64,000 nt of DNA from CBDCXF01 sp965223755 (GCA_965223755.1 CBDCXF010000001.1:558001-622000); one strand, 5' to 3'. Shown: positions 34,001 through 42,137, counted from the first letter of the stretch. Notes: generated from the letters alone by a model not told the origin. Numbers and translations are program-made.

Positions 34001-34773
34001 TCTCCGCTGACGTTGGTCAAAACACCCGCGGCGCCACCGGTCACATCCACGGTGACGGTACAGGAGGCCCCGGCCCCGACTGTGGCGTCGCCAAAGAACA
34101 CCGGCCCATAAGAGATGACCGCGGCTCCGTCGACGGCATTGAGGTTGCCACCACTACAGGTGGTTGACGCGTTTGCTGGACTGGCCACGGACATGTTCGA
34201 GGGCAGATTGTCGACAAAGGTGAGGTTGGCCGCTAGGTCCGCATTCGCGGTGTTGTCTATGAGAAAGGTGAGCGTGCTGCGGCCGCCGAAAGGGACCGTG
34301 GACGGCGAGAAACTCTTGCTGAACCCCGGTCGATCGGTTGCGATCACCAGGTCGGCGGAGGCCGGTCCACTGTTGCCGGCATCCGAAGTCAAATCGCCCG
34401 AGATATTGCTGTGGGTGCCGGGCGTCGATGAAGTGACATCGACGGAAACAGTGCATGCACTGCCCGCACCCACTTGACCGTCGCTCAGCGAAATGGTGCT
34501 ACCGCCGTCGGGTGCCGAAAGTGAGCCGCCGCAGCTTGACGAAGCATTGGCCGGTGTTGCGATGGTCACTCCCGCTGGGAGATTGTCAGTGAAGGCCAGA
34601 CCTCGCACTCCAACTCCCGAGTTATTGCCGATCGAGAAGATGAGAGTAGAAGTACTCCCGGGCCCGATCGTCGAAGGTGAAAAGGATTTACTGAATGTGG
34701 GTTGGGCCGCGGCCCCCGATGCAGCGATCACCGCAGTGATTGCGGTGAGAACAAAAACGCGTTTCATCTGCAT
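31099..34773 (-). CDS. Large secreted protein of tandem DUF11-like beta-sandwich repeats
   Basis: A 1224-residue protein with a signal peptide (VFVLTAITAVIAASGAAA). About nine repeats of 115-125 residues follow, each with the pattern F-S-K-S-F/L-x-K-x-F near the start, TLIFSIGN or LRFTIDN, FTDNLPAGV or FTDDLDAVISGL, a C-G segment, L-x-A-G-x-S-C-T and a closing N-x-T-S. Paired cysteines (CGG/ASCT) probably form a disulfide in each repeat. A thrombospondin type 3-like DTDGDGVFDFADVCPDT, NRYALVDGDGIFDT, and a final GCSCEQIIEELDLGNAHTRF then GCSVERM module complete it. A fibrous surface or secreted adhesin is likely. The start may be the second Met (34767). Confidence 0.85.
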   Translation of the reverse strand: MQMKRVFVLTAITAVIAASGAAAQPTFSKSFSPSTIGPGSTSTLIFSIGNNSGVGVRGLAFTDNLPAGVTIATPANASSSCGGSLSAPDGGSTISLSDGQVGAGSACTVSVDVTSSTPGTHSNISGDLTSDAGNSGPASADLVIATDRPGFSKSFSPSTVPFGGRSTLTFLIDNTANADLAANLTFVDNLPSNMSVASPANASTTCSGGNLNAVDGAAVISYGPVFFGDATVGAGASCTVTVDVTGGAAGVLTNVSGELTSTTQFGGVSRSSGSASDQLTVTANQIALTKSFTDDPAAPGGTVDLQFELRNLSRGSTATGISFTDDLGAVLAGLEATGLPANDICGTGSSISGTGVLSFSGGELAAGASCTFNVTLDVPAAAAAGTYTNITSIVTATIDGNQALGAEASDLLFIQAAPQLTKTFLDNPVGSGGSTELEFTITNSDASLTMTDIAFVDELPTVLVSASATPPNGFCGPDSTLTFTPLIDATTTIPATISVANAELAAGTNCTFSVTLDVNGTASPGNYDNVTSEVSATVDGEAATGAPATDTLEIVAPPVLLKEFINNPVASGGTAMLEFTITYDTDGDGVIDFDVSSAASNIAFSDNLEAVISGLAPAGALPTDPCGTGSLLTFGGGNLMLSGGSLDPTNAGNPTDTCVFVVDLAVPAGTASGVYTNTTSNIVAEVGGLATTGNSATADLNIAGLVLSKEFTDDPVIAGGTVNLRFTIDNTSATENATNIVFTDNLNDVISGMAATGLPALDICGAGSQISAVSGSTFLQFVGGSLAAGASCTFDVSVDVPAGAASDTYFNITSVLTATMDGTPNVVFDAADAPLVVASDILSLDKEFIDDPTPPGGMVTLRFTLSNSSVSTAVTGISFTDDLDAVISGLESVSGTQNDICGLGSSISGTSLLTFSGGDLAAGDFCIFDVVLQVPSDAALGTVALNTTSSVTGSAASGGAVGDPASDNLEITSVAFSKSFDDVGQIGGTVGLTFTIENVSPTDSLTNLSFTDDLDAVVSGLAAIGLPTADVCGMGSSISGTSLITLTDGNLLPGGSCTFTVDLQVPAGATPGDYLNVTSELRQGGLVSAEAASATLTVVEPIDTDGDGVFDFADVCPDTVIPEGVPTQSLGQNRYALVDGDGIFDTNPPPGGSPYTFTIEDTAGCSCEQIIEELDLGNAHTRFGCSVERMLFWVDSVGNSVENNIKAPGTKKPLGRPGRGVPVG

Positions 34774-35091
34774 GAGTTCTCTCTCCTATTCGGGCCACAG
34801 CCCTGGTTAGCACCGAATCGGTGCAGAACTCCCCCTAATTAAAAAAAGTCAACCGGATGGTTTGTGGGGTTTTTATATCAGAGGTTGGAAAACGCGTAAA
34901 GCACGCGGAAGAAACAGAGTCGTGACGAAGAGACTTTTTAGAGTTCGGACTGGAACTCAGCTAGAGCGAGTTTGCCGGGTGGTTGATTCTGATGAGCTGG
35001 TGGCCAGCTCGCGCTGAACGGCCAGGACCTGCCTTTTCGACTCAGAATCCAGTGTACTGAAGCCAAGCAAGTCATCGTCGTGGTTGAGCGA
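34774..35091. other. Intergenic region upstream of the repeat-protein gene
   Basis: 318 bp, AT-richer than its surroundings near 34840-34880, so the promoter for the repeat protein is probably there. A perfect 7-bp hairpin GAGCTGG-TGG-CCAGCTC lies at 34994-35010. No gene is seen. Confidence 0.5.
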
Positions 35092-35166
35092 TGGAGGCGA
35101 CGGTCGGAATCGAACCGACGAATGAGGGTTTTGCAGACCCTTGCCTTACCACTTGGCTACGTCGCC
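35092..35166 (-). tRNA. tRNA-Cys(GCA)
   Basis: Cloverleaf on the minus strand: acceptor GGCGACG/CGTCGCC, anticodon arm AGGGT CTGCAAA ACCCT with anticodon GCA, T arm with GTTCGATTCC, discriminator U and an encoded CCA. It lies directly upstream of the next tRNA's 3' end in the same orientation. Confidence 0.96.
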
Positions 35167-35209
35167 TGAAAAACCGAGTCCAGGATGACTCGGGAAGGCA
35201 CGAAAGGAA

Positions 35210-35284
35210 TGGAGCGGGAAACGGGATTTGAACCCGCGACCCCAACCTTGGCAAGGTTGTGCTCTACCACTGAGCTATTCCCGC
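35210..35284 (-). tRNA. tRNA-Gly(GCC)
   Basis: Cloverleaf on the minus strand: acceptor GCGGGAA/TTCCCGC, D arm with AGCTCAGTGGTAGAGC, anticodon arm CAACC TTGCCAA GGTTG with anticodon GCC, T arm GCGGGTTCAAATCCCGT and encoded TCCA. It is cotranscribed with tRNA-Cys. Confidence 0.96.
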
Positions 35285-35354
35285 CCAAGACGAGGAAGGA
35301 TAGATAAGGGGTTGGGGGGTGTCAAGGTGCGCCGAACTTACAGACATTGGGAAG

Positions 35355-35726
35355 TCAATTGGTCTGAAAGGCGTCGGGAAAGTGGCGGATTTGCCAGTGC
35401 CCGGCCTTGCGGTCGAGGAGCAGGAGATCGAATCGACACGGCCCGTCGTGCGGGTTGCTGAGTAGGTAAATCTGGGCGGCGCGAATGATGCGCCGGATCT
35501 GACCTGGATGAATGGACTCCAAGGCCTGGATATAGGACCCTGGGGTGCGAGCCTTGACTTCGATGAAGCAGAGTGTTTCGGCTTTGCGGACAATCAGGTC
35601 CACTTCCCCACCGCGAACGCGGTAGTTGCGCGCGACGATTCGGTAGCCACGGCGCCGGAGCCAGTTGGCGGCCCGGGCTTCGGCTGTTCGACCGCGGGAG
35701 TGGGGCGTTATGGGGCTGGGTTTCAT
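35355..35726 (-). CDS. yraN: YraN/UPF0102 family protein
   Basis: A 123-residue protein of the UPF0102 family with an endonuclease-like fold. RTAEARAANWLRRRGYRIVA, then NYRVRGGEVDLIVRKAETLC and FIEVKARTP contain the conserved E...GE-x-D-L...E-V-K residues, equivalent to a restriction-endonuclease core. QIRRIIRAAQIYL and RFDLLLLD complete the fold. Its role is not firmly established. Length is normal for the family. Confidence 0.9.
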   Translation of the reverse strand: MKPSPITPHSRGRTAEARAANWLRRRGYRIVARNYRVRGGEVDLIVRKAETLCFIEVKARTPGSYIQALESIHPGQIRRIIRAAQIYLLSNPHDGPCRFDLLLLDRKAGHWQIRHFPDAFQTN

Positions 35727-35740
35727 AGGGTTTCGGTTGA

Positions 35741-36010
35741 TCTAACGTCGCGGGAGCGGGCAAGCTCCTCCTCTACGCTGATCTGGCCGGGGTCACCGCG
35801 GGCCGGGAGACTTCGCGGGAGGGGACAAGCCCCTCCCCTACGCTGATTTTGGTTGGGGTTGCCACAGCAAGCCTCTCCCTACGCCGATTTGGTTGGGGTT
35901 GCAACAGCGGGAACGGACAGGCTCTTCTCCTGCTCGATTCGCGCGCTCCGTAGGGGAGCCCCCTGTGGGCTCCCGGCCCGCAGATTCCTCGGATCGGAGC
36001 GAGCGTTCGA
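35741..36010. repeat. Cluster of GC-rich intergenic repeats
   Basis: This stretch holds several imperfect copies of a unit like GGGACAAGCCCCTCCCCTAC then GCTGATTTTGGTTGGGGTTG (around 35745-35795, 35815-35865, 35870-35935). It is followed by an inverted-type element GTAGGGGAGCCCCCTGTGGG then CTCCCG near 35950-35980. The units contain short self-complementary parts (GGGGACAAGCCCC). They look like dispersed REP/BIME-type genomic repeats. No gene is seen here. Confidence 0.6.
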
Positions 36011-36070
36011 AATGGGTTTATTTGGGGAAGGAGTGAACCCCTCCCGTCCCTCCGTTCGCGGGGTCCTGCG

Positions 36071-37489
36071 TCAGGAGCGTTTCCAGCGTGGGCCGGTTGG
36101 GGTGTCTTCGACCACGATCCCGGCCTCGGCCAGTTGATCGCGGATGCGGTCGGATTCGGCGAAATCTTTGCTGGTCCGGGCGTCCTGACGGGCGGCCACC
36201 AGCGCTTCGATTTGGTCATCACTGAGGCCATCCCCAGAAGTCGCGGCTTCCCACTCCCCAGGGTCGAGGGTGCCGAAGACGCGGTTGGCTTGAGAGAGCC
36301 ATCCCAGAACGGTCTTACGGTCGCCCGCAGCCAGAGGGCCGGCCTCGATGCGCTGATTGACGGTCTTGACCAAGCCGAAGACAGCCGCAAGAGCACCGGA
36401 AGCGTTGAGATCGCCGGCCAACGCCGCGTCGAACTCACGCGCCGCTGCCTCTGCGGCGTCAGCCAGCCCCGGAGCGCCATCGGTGGTTTCTTCGGCGTGT
36501 TCGAGGCGGAAGCGCATCTCATCGACGCGGTCCAAGGCTGCGGCCGCTTGCCGCACGGCATCTTCGGTGAAACTGAGTTTCTGGCGGTAGCTGACGGACA
36601 GCAGGAGATGGCGCAGGACCCGCGGCGAGTGGCCGGACTCGATCAGCTCGCCCAAGGTGAATTGATTCCCCAGCGACTTCGACATCTTGGTGTCGCCGAG
36701 TACCAAATGCTCGCTGTGCAGCCAGGTGTGGACGAAGGGTTTCCCGGTGGCCGACTCGGATTGGGCGATCTCGTTCTCGTGGTGCGGAAAAATGTTGTCG
36801 ACCCCACCACAGTGGATGTCGAAACTCTCGCCTAAGTACCGCATACCCATGACCGAACATTCGAGGTGCCATCCCGGGCGTCCGGGTCCCCAGGGGGAAT
36901 CCCACGAGGGCTCGCCGGCTTTGCCCGCCTTCCATAAGACGAAATCCCGCACGTCTTCCTTGCTGTAGTCGTCTTCAGCGACGCGTTCGCCCTGTCGCTG
37001 AGCATCACTGGGGATTCGTGACAGTTTGCCATAGTCGTCATCAGCAGCGATGCGGAAGAACACCGATCCTTCGCGCTCGTAGGCGTAGCCCTTCTCCACC
37101 AGCGTTTGTACCATCGCGACCATACCTTCGACATGGTCTGTCGCTTTGGGATAGATCTCGGCCGCTTCAACGTGCAATGTCTGCAGATCTTGGTGGAAGG
37201 CGTCGATGTAGGGCTGGGTGAACTCGCCCAACGAGACCCCCGCTTCCAAGGCTCCCTGAATGGTCTTGTCGTCGATGTCGGTCAGATTCATCACCTGGGT
37301 GACGTCATAGCCGAAATGCTTCAGCGTCCGCCGCAGCAGGTCCTCAAAGAGAAACGTGCGCAAGTTGCCTATGTGGGCGTTGTTATACACCGTCGGTCCG
37401 CAGGTGTACATGCGAACCCGCCCTTCCTCGAGGGGCGCAAACGGCTCGACCCTCCTGCTCAGGGTGTTGTAGAACGACAATGTCGACAT
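36071..37489 (-). CDS. cysS: Cysteinyl-tRNA synthetase
   Basis: A 472-residue class I aminoacyl-tRNA synthetase. The start at 37489 gives MSTLSFYNTLSRRVEPF; the frame upstream of it is not conserved. RMYTCGPTVYNNAHIGNLRT carries the zinc Cys and the HIGN signature, ECSVMGMRYLGE and IHCGGVDNIFPHHENEIAQS supply the other zinc ligands, and DTKMSKSLGNQFTL is the KMSKS loop. The C-terminal DALR and anticodon domains reach DTPTGPRWKRS. Length is typical. A tRNA-Cys gene lies about 1 kb downstream. Confidence 0.97.
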   Translation of the reverse strand: MSTLSFYNTLSRRVEPFAPLEEGRVRMYTCGPTVYNNAHIGNLRTFLFEDLLRRTLKHFGYDVTQVMNLTDIDDKTIQGALEAGVSLGEFTQPYIDAFHQDLQTLHVEAAEIYPKATDHVEGMVAMVQTLVEKGYAYEREGSVFFRIAADDDYGKLSRIPSDAQRQGERVAEDDYSKEDVRDFVLWKAGKAGEPSWDSPWGPGRPGWHLECSVMGMRYLGESFDIHCGGVDNIFPHHENEIAQSESATGKPFVHTWLHSEHLVLGDTKMSKSLGNQFTLGELIESGHSPRVLRHLLLSVSYRQKLSFTEDAVRQAAAALDRVDEMRFRLEHAEETTDGAPGLADAAEAAAREFDAALAGDLNASGALAAVFGLVKTVNQRIEAGPLAAGDRKTVLGWLSQANRVFGTLDPGEWEAATSGDGLSDDQIEALVAARQDARTSKDFAESDRIRDQLAEAGIVVEDTPTGPRWKRS

Positions 37490-37500
37490 GGATGTCGAGT

Positions 37501-38076
37501 CTAGGGGGTGACGGTGACGGTGCCGCCAATCCACTCGACGGCGGTCTCTTGTCCAAGCTCTCGCGTTGCAGACTCGTTGCTGAAATCGATCGGACCGGAT
37601 CCCGCTCCTGCAGATGTGAAGCGAAAGGTCGCCACCAGACCTGAACCGCTCAACACCGCGCGGTTGGCGCCGATGCGACTGACCCCAACGACCAGCACTC
37701 CCGGAGTCGGCTCCGCCACCAAGAGTTCGACGTTGGCTGCGGGGCCGAGGAAAGACCCGAGGTCCGCTCCTTGGAAGGTCAGGAGGTTGGTCGGATACTC
37801 AAGATCGAAAGCGAAGCCGCGGACGTGATCCATCTGGTTGGCGCGGAACTCCAGATTCAACTGTGTTGCACTTGCCGAGGCCGCATCGGTCAGAAAGGCG
37901 GTGTTGGATCCGGCAGATCCGCCTTCGGCGAAGGTTATGCCCGCCGGCGTGGTCGGGGGCTGAGTCGGGCTGCTGCTACCCCCGCCACAGGCGGCCAAAA
38001 CAGTTGCGGCCGCCCCTATCAGAGCGATTGCAAGGAGCACTCGTGGTGATGGCAATGGATGACGCAGTGACAACAT
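37501..38076 (-). CDS. Lipoprotein with cohesin-like domain
   Basis: A 191-residue lipoprotein: signal VLLAIALIGAAATVLAAC, then a Gly/Ser/Pro-rich linker. Residues about 60-190 resemble a cohesin-type beta-sandwich (NQMDHVRGFAFDLEYPTNLL, TFQGADLGSFLG, LVATFRFTSAGAGSGPIDFS). Cohesin-like domains mediate surface protein-protein contacts. No dockerin is seen in the window. It lies 11 bp upstream of the cysS start on the same strand. Confidence 0.65.
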   Translation of the reverse strand: MLSLRHPLPSPRVLLAIALIGAAATVLAACGGGSSSPTQPPTTPAGITFAEGGSAGSNTAFLTDAASASATQLNLEFRANQMDHVRGFAFDLEYPTNLLTFQGADLGSFLGPAANVELLVAEPTPGVLVVGVSRIGANRAVLSGSGLVATFRFTSAGAGSGPIDFSNESATRELGQETAVEWIGGTVTVTP

Positions 38077-38086
38077 CGACCTTGAA

Positions 38087-38614
38087 CTAGCTATCTTCAG
38101 TAGAAGTCTCGGTGGAGGCTAGCAGTTTCTTGACTTGTCGGCGGACGCGCTCGCGTCGCAAGCCCCGCAAACGATCGATAAAAAGTATACCGTCGAGGTG
38201 GTCGATTTCATGTTGGATCGCACGGGCGGTGAAGTCTTCGGCCTCGAACTCGAAGCCGGCTCCGTCGAGATCCTGCGCCTTCACCCGCAGCCAGGTCGAG
38301 CGGTTGACCTTCTCCGTGATTTCTGGAATCGAGAGACAACCTTCAACGTCCGACTCGATGCCCGATCGTTCAAGGATCTCGGGGTTGATCAAGACCAACA
38401 GTGCCTCAGGATCTTCGCCAACACTCACATCGACAACCGCGACGCGGGCGGAAACACCGATCTGAGGTGCAGCGAGTCCGACCCCAGGAGCGGCGTGCAT
38501 GGTCTCGATCATGTCTGCGGTCAGTTGTTGGAGCTTGGCGTCGAACTGCTCGACCGGGGCCGCTTCTTGGCGCAGGACCGGGTCGGGGATGAGGCGGATT
38601 TTCAAGGTGGCCAA
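38087..38614 (-). CDS. def: Peptide deformylase
   Basis: A 175-residue metalloenzyme that removes the formyl group from nascent proteins. All three motifs are present: GVGLAAPQIG, EGCLSIPE (metal Cys) and QHEIDHLDGILFIDRL (HExxH). The N-terminus LKIRLIPDPVLRQEAAPVE is standard. It belongs to a minus-strand run with the TPR protein upstream and the cohesin-like lipoprotein downstream. Confidence 0.97.
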   Translation of the reverse strand: MATLKIRLIPDPVLRQEAAPVEQFDAKLQQLTADMIETMHAAPGVGLAAPQIGVSARVAVVDVSVGEDPEALLVLINPEILERSGIESDVEGCLSIPEITEKVNRSTWLRVKAQDLDGAGFEFEAEDFTARAIQHEIDHLDGILFIDRLRGLRRERVRRQVKKLLASTETSTEDS

Positions 38615-38625
38615 GGTGAGAGACC

Positions 38626-39480
38626 TTAAGTTCGCACGTGGCGCACGGCGCGCGCGATTTCCAGATCGTGGTGCTGCCCAGCCAGGCGATCTTGGAACGA
38701 TTTCGAAATCGGTGCGCCGGCAAGCGGAACCTGCAGAGATTCGGAGGTCAACGTCAACACCGTTGCGCCACTAGGAGATAAGTAGTCGGCCTCCCAGGCC
38801 TTGCCTTCGAACAAAGCCCATTCGCCGACGACATCGCCGATGCGGAACGAGCGCAACGTAGAGGTGGGCTTGTTGGCTGGGGTGGCGTCCAGCGCGCCCA
38901 CCGCCAGGAGAAAGATGCGCGGGTCGCTGTCGCCACACTTCACCAGAGTCTTGCCGCGAGCAATGCGCAGAGTGGTCGAGGCCTCGAACCACCACACCAC
39001 TTCTTCACCGGAGAAGCGATCGGCAAAGCTCGAGCGGGAGATGTTCTCCCATAGCTTGACGAAGTCGATGGCGTGGGTACTCGATTCTGTCGAATGCCGA
39101 GTGCGCAGATAACAACTGCGTGCCTCTTCCCGCATGATTTCCAGACGCTGCGCGCGCTCCAATTGGGCCAAGAGGCCGGTGATTTTGTGGTCGTCAGGGA
39201 AAAAGCGGCCAACTTTGGCGAGCACGGCCACGGCGCGATCGTAGAACCCTTCGCGTCCATACGCCTGGCAAACGTGCAGGTACTGCTCGCGGGCACCGTC
39301 TAGGTTCTTGAGCTTGAGGTAAACATCGGCGAGACGCAGATGCGAATGGAGATCGTTGGGACGCTTGTCCAAGAGTTTGGCGAGCCGATCCCGAGCCTCG
39401 GGATAACGTTCGAGGGTGATCAGGTCGTCGATCGTCAGGGACTCCGACTCTGCCTTCTTACGAAATCCTTTAAAAGCCAT
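38626..39480 (-). CDS. TPR protein with cyclic-nucleotide-binding-like C-terminal domain
   Basis: A 284-residue protein starting MAFKGFRKKAESESLTIDDL. Residues about 20-120 form tetratricopeptide repeats (RDRLAKLLDKRPNDLHSHLR, LADVYLKLKNLDGAREQYLH, AVAVLAKVGRFFPDDHKITG). The C-terminal part (about 130-270) has the beta-roll rhythm of a cNMP-binding domain: GKTLVKCGDSDPRIFLLAVG and FRIGDVVGEWALFEGKAWEA. The typical phosphate-binding Arg cassette is not obvious. It may be a regulatory scaffold. It lies 11 bp upstream of def. Confidence 0.65.
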   Translation of the reverse strand: MAFKGFRKKAESESLTIDDLITLERYPEARDRLAKLLDKRPNDLHSHLRLADVYLKLKNLDGAREQYLHVCQAYGREGFYDRAVAVLAKVGRFFPDDHKITGLLAQLERAQRLEIMREEARSCYLRTRHSTESSTHAIDFVKLWENISRSSFADRFSGEEVVWWFEASTTLRIARGKTLVKCGDSDPRIFLLAVGALDATPANKPTSTLRSFRIGDVVGEWALFEGKAWEADYLSPSGATVLTLTSESLQVPLAGAPISKSFQDRLAGQHHDLEIARAVRHVRT

Positions 39481-39631
39481 GTGTGTCCTCAAGAGGACAG
39501 TGGCGTGACGCCAACGAATCCTCCTCCTCGAGAGCACTTATTCTAGCTGCAAAAATCAGTGTATCGCGGCGCCTGAAGGCTGGCCCGGTCCTTGCTAACC
39601 TTATGTTGCATCGAGCCGAAAGGAGGGCACG

Positions 39632-41851
39632 ATGAGAAAAGAACCCCGACGATCCACGACCACTGTTTGCGGCAGCCACCGGGCGCCGCGAAATTTGGGT
39701 TCAGCCAGCGCGTTTCTTTTTCTTGCCGCACTGATTGCCGGCAGCAGCGCCGCCTATTCTGAACAAAGCGGCTACGGCTACTACCGCATCCTTGACGGCG
39801 ATGCCATTCGCTATGGGGTCACCGATGAGGAGCGTGCGATTCGCGAGAATGAGCCATTGCTCGAAGGCGATCGCATCAGTGTCGAACGCGGCAGTCGTCT
39901 GGAAGTCGTCCTTCCAGACTTTTCGCGCTTGCGCCTTGATGAGTTGACCGATGTCGATTTTGAACGTCTGCGGGTGCGAGACGACCGCGCCGAGACCTTT
40001 CGCGTTCGAATTTTCGAGGGTGAGTTGCAGGTTTCGATCGACGACGAGCCGGAGGAGTTTCGCCTTATCTTGGATGCCGCTGACATCTATTTGGTGAGTG
40101 CCGGCAGCTACCGGATCTCGGCGGGGATCGACTACGCCCGTGTTTTGGTCCGCGACGGTTTTGCCGAAATCCTCACCGAGCGCGGTTCAGCCATCGCTCG
40201 CAGAGGTGAGGAAGTCATCGTTGACGGCATCGACGACCCTGACGTCTGGGTCCAGGATGCCGGCACTGCCGACGCACTGGAGCGCTGGGCGGACGCCAAC
40301 GAGCGTTCTGGCAGCCGTGGCTCGAGCTATGCCGACGACCGGCTGGGATACGTAACCTCCGACCTTGACGAGCATGGCGAATGGGTCGATGCCGGTGGCA
40401 GCTACGCCTGGCGTCCTCTGCGCGGCTACGGTTGGGAACGTCCCTACGCCGCGGGCTACTGGTACGACACCCCTTATGGAATCCACTGGGTGCCCAGCTA
40501 CCGTTGGGCGTGGGTCACCAGCCACTACGGTTACTGGGACTTCCACGCTTCGCTGGGCTGGCTGTGGTACCCGTCGTACAGCTACTCGCCGGCGCGTGTG
40601 CACTGGTACTGGGGCCCGAGTTACGTCGGCTGGATTCCTTCCGGCTTCTACTACCGGCATTACGGTCTCTGGGACTATCACTACTTCGGCTACGCCGGTC
40701 GCGGCTACGGTGGGTACCGCGGCTACGACTACTGGAACTTCTGCCCGCGCAACGAGTTTCGCCATCGTCGCCAACGCGTGTACTACGACGGAGTGCAGAT
40801 CACCCGCCGCAACGGTGATGCACTGCGAGGCGGCATCGTCACCACGGACACCCGCGGTCTGCGCCGTGACGCTTGGCGCAGCTATGAAGACGGCGTCAAC
40901 GTCTTGCTTGGCAATGCGTCGCGCACCCGCGGTGGTTTGACCTATCGCCACCCAGAAGACCTTCCCGACGCAATGGGTTATGTCAGCCGCCGAGTCGACG
41001 CCCGCTCGCTGGGCGCCGATAGCGGGGTCGTGCTCGGTCGACCGGACCGCGTGCCCGCCGGCGTGCGTAGCGACTCTGGAGCGCGCCGAGCGACGGTGGT
41101 GCCGCGAGGCGACGGCTACGTCAGCGATGGAGCCGAGCGGGGTCGTCCTACTGCGGTGTTCGATTCGCCGCGCCGCGATGACACCGGATCCGAGAGTCGC
41201 TCCCGTTCGAGCGCGGATCGGCCTTCGCAATCCACCGCCGGGCGCCAACGAATCGTTCTACCGGGTGCGCCGCGAGTTCAACCCGGGGCCGAATCCCGAC
41301 CTTCGCAGGGCGATCCCTCACGGGTGCAGCCTCGAGATGAGGCTCGCGAGCGGCCGGTGCCCAGTCGTAACGCCACCCCGAGCCGTTCGGAACCGACGAG
41401 AGTGACAGGGCGTAGTGAATCGAATCCCGGCTGGCGTATCGAGCGCCGCGGAATTCCAGAGAGGCAGCGAAGCCGGCCTCAGGCCACGCCACGCCGCTCG
41501 TCGACTCCGCGGTCAGTAGGAGTCCCCTCGCGCTCGGTGCCCTCGCGCGTGAATCCGCCGCGTTCGACCACTCGCTCTTCGAGTTCAAGGCCTGGCAGCA
41601 GCGTTCGCTCGCGCGGCTCGTCATCCGCTCCGACTCGGAGTACCGGTCCGTCCCGGCGGTATGACCGTCCTTCGGGGACACGCGCTCGAGGTTCGTCGTC
41701 GACTAAAAGCGGTTCCAAGAGCAGTGGCTCAAGTACCAGCTCGGGTGGTTCGCGGGGCAGTTCATCTTCGTCGGGAGCTCCATCATCGGGAGCATCGTCT
41801 TCGCGGAGCTCTTCGGGCGGCTCCCGAACCCGATCTGGTAGCGGTAAATAG
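39632..41851 (+). CDS. Secreted FecR-like/DUF6600-type protein with Ser/Arg-rich tail
   Basis: A 739-residue protein with a signal peptide (SASAFLFLAALIAGSSAAYS). Residues about 75-200 are FecR-like: LLEGDRISVERGSRLEVVLP, RVRIFEGELQVSIDDEP, then a second strand set ending with the AILTERG-type turn. Residues about 235-390 are extremely rich in Trp and Tyr (YGWERPYAAGYWYDTPYG, YRWAWVTSHYGYWDFHASLG, WYWGPSYVGWIP), a DUF6600-type region. The last 250 residues are disordered and dominated by Ser, Arg, Pro and Gly. An envelope or matrix protein is likely; the partner is unknown. Confidence 0.7.
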   Translation: MRKEPRRSTTTVCGSHRAPRNLGSASAFLFLAALIAGSSAAYSEQSGYGYYRILDGDAIRYGVTDEERAIRENEPLLEGDRISVERGSRLEVVLPDFSRLRLDELTDVDFERLRVRDDRAETFRVRIFEGELQVSIDDEPEEFRLILDAADIYLVSAGSYRISAGIDYARVLVRDGFAEILTERGSAIARRGEEVIVDGIDDPDVWVQDAGTADALERWADANERSGSRGSSYADDRLGYVTSDLDEHGEWVDAGGSYAWRPLRGYGWERPYAAGYWYDTPYGIHWVPSYRWAWVTSHYGYWDFHASLGWLWYPSYSYSPARVHWYWGPSYVGWIPSGFYYRHYGLWDYHYFGYAGRGYGGYRGYDYWNFCPRNEFRHRRQRVYYDGVQITRRNGDALRGGIVTTDTRGLRRDAWRSYEDGVNVLLGNASRTRGGLTYRHPEDLPDAMGYVSRRVDARSLGADSGVVLGRPDRVPAGVRSDSGARRATVVPRGDGYVSDGAERGRPTAVFDSPRRDDTGSESRSRSSADRPSQSTAGRQRIVLPGAPRVQPGAESRPSQGDPSRVQPRDEARERPVPSRNATPSRSEPTRVTGRSESNPGWRIERRGIPERQRSRPQATPRRSSTPRSVGVPSRSVPSRVNPPRSTTRSSSSRPGSSVRSRGSSSAPTRSTGPSRRYDRPSGTRARGSSSTKSGSKSSGSSTSSGGSRGSSSSSGAPSSGASSSRSSSGGSRTRSGSGK

Positions 41852-41903
41852 GCGACCCGGTTCGGATCCACGCCCGGGTTCTACTAAGCCATAGAATCCG
41901 GGC

Positions 41904-42137
41904 GTGCGCAGCGCCTCTACACGCTTTCTCTATCTGCTGTATTGCGCGGAAGCTGGCCTTGTGCTGCTGGTCGCCCCTTGGCGGCCGATCTGGGATCGCG
42001 TTCTGGTCCCAGGAAGCGCGTGGTGGTCGCTGTGGAACGCCGCCTGGTGGCGCGCGACGGTATCGAGCATTGGAGCAGTCTTGATCGTTCAGGCGGCTCA
42101 CGACGTCTGGACCTGGAAGAAGAAGCGTGCTGACTGA
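41904..42137 (+). CDS. Small membrane protein
   Basis: A 77-residue protein starting at GTG 41904. It has two hydrophobic segments (FLYLLYCAEAGLVLLVAPW and ATVSSIGAVLIVQAAHDVW) and a basic C-terminus (KKKRAD). Its stop overlaps the GTG start of the thiE-like gene by about 11 bp, which argues for real, coupled translation. No family is recognised. Confidence 0.55.
   Translation: MRSASTRFLYLLYCAEAGLVLLVAPWRPIWDRVLVPGSAWWSLWNAAWWRATVSSIGAVLIVQAAHDVWTWKKKRAD

Noticed and set aside
32434..34167. 577-codon open frame on the plus strand opposite the large repeat protein
   Set aside because: It mirrors the repeat structure of the minus-strand gene, has Gly/Arg-rich shadow composition and no recognisable domain; the minus-strand gene has a signal peptide, repeats and a terminator.
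31099..34773. Regular repeats that could suggest a CRISPR array or minisatellite
   Set aside because: The repeat unit is about 350 bp, in frame and protein-coding with diverged copies; no short identical repeats with unique spacers exist anywhere in the window.
40187..41248. 353-codon open frame antisense to the FecR-like protein gene
   Set aside because: Composition (Ala/Val/Arg/His) is that of a reverse frame; the plus strand has a signal peptide and conserved domains.
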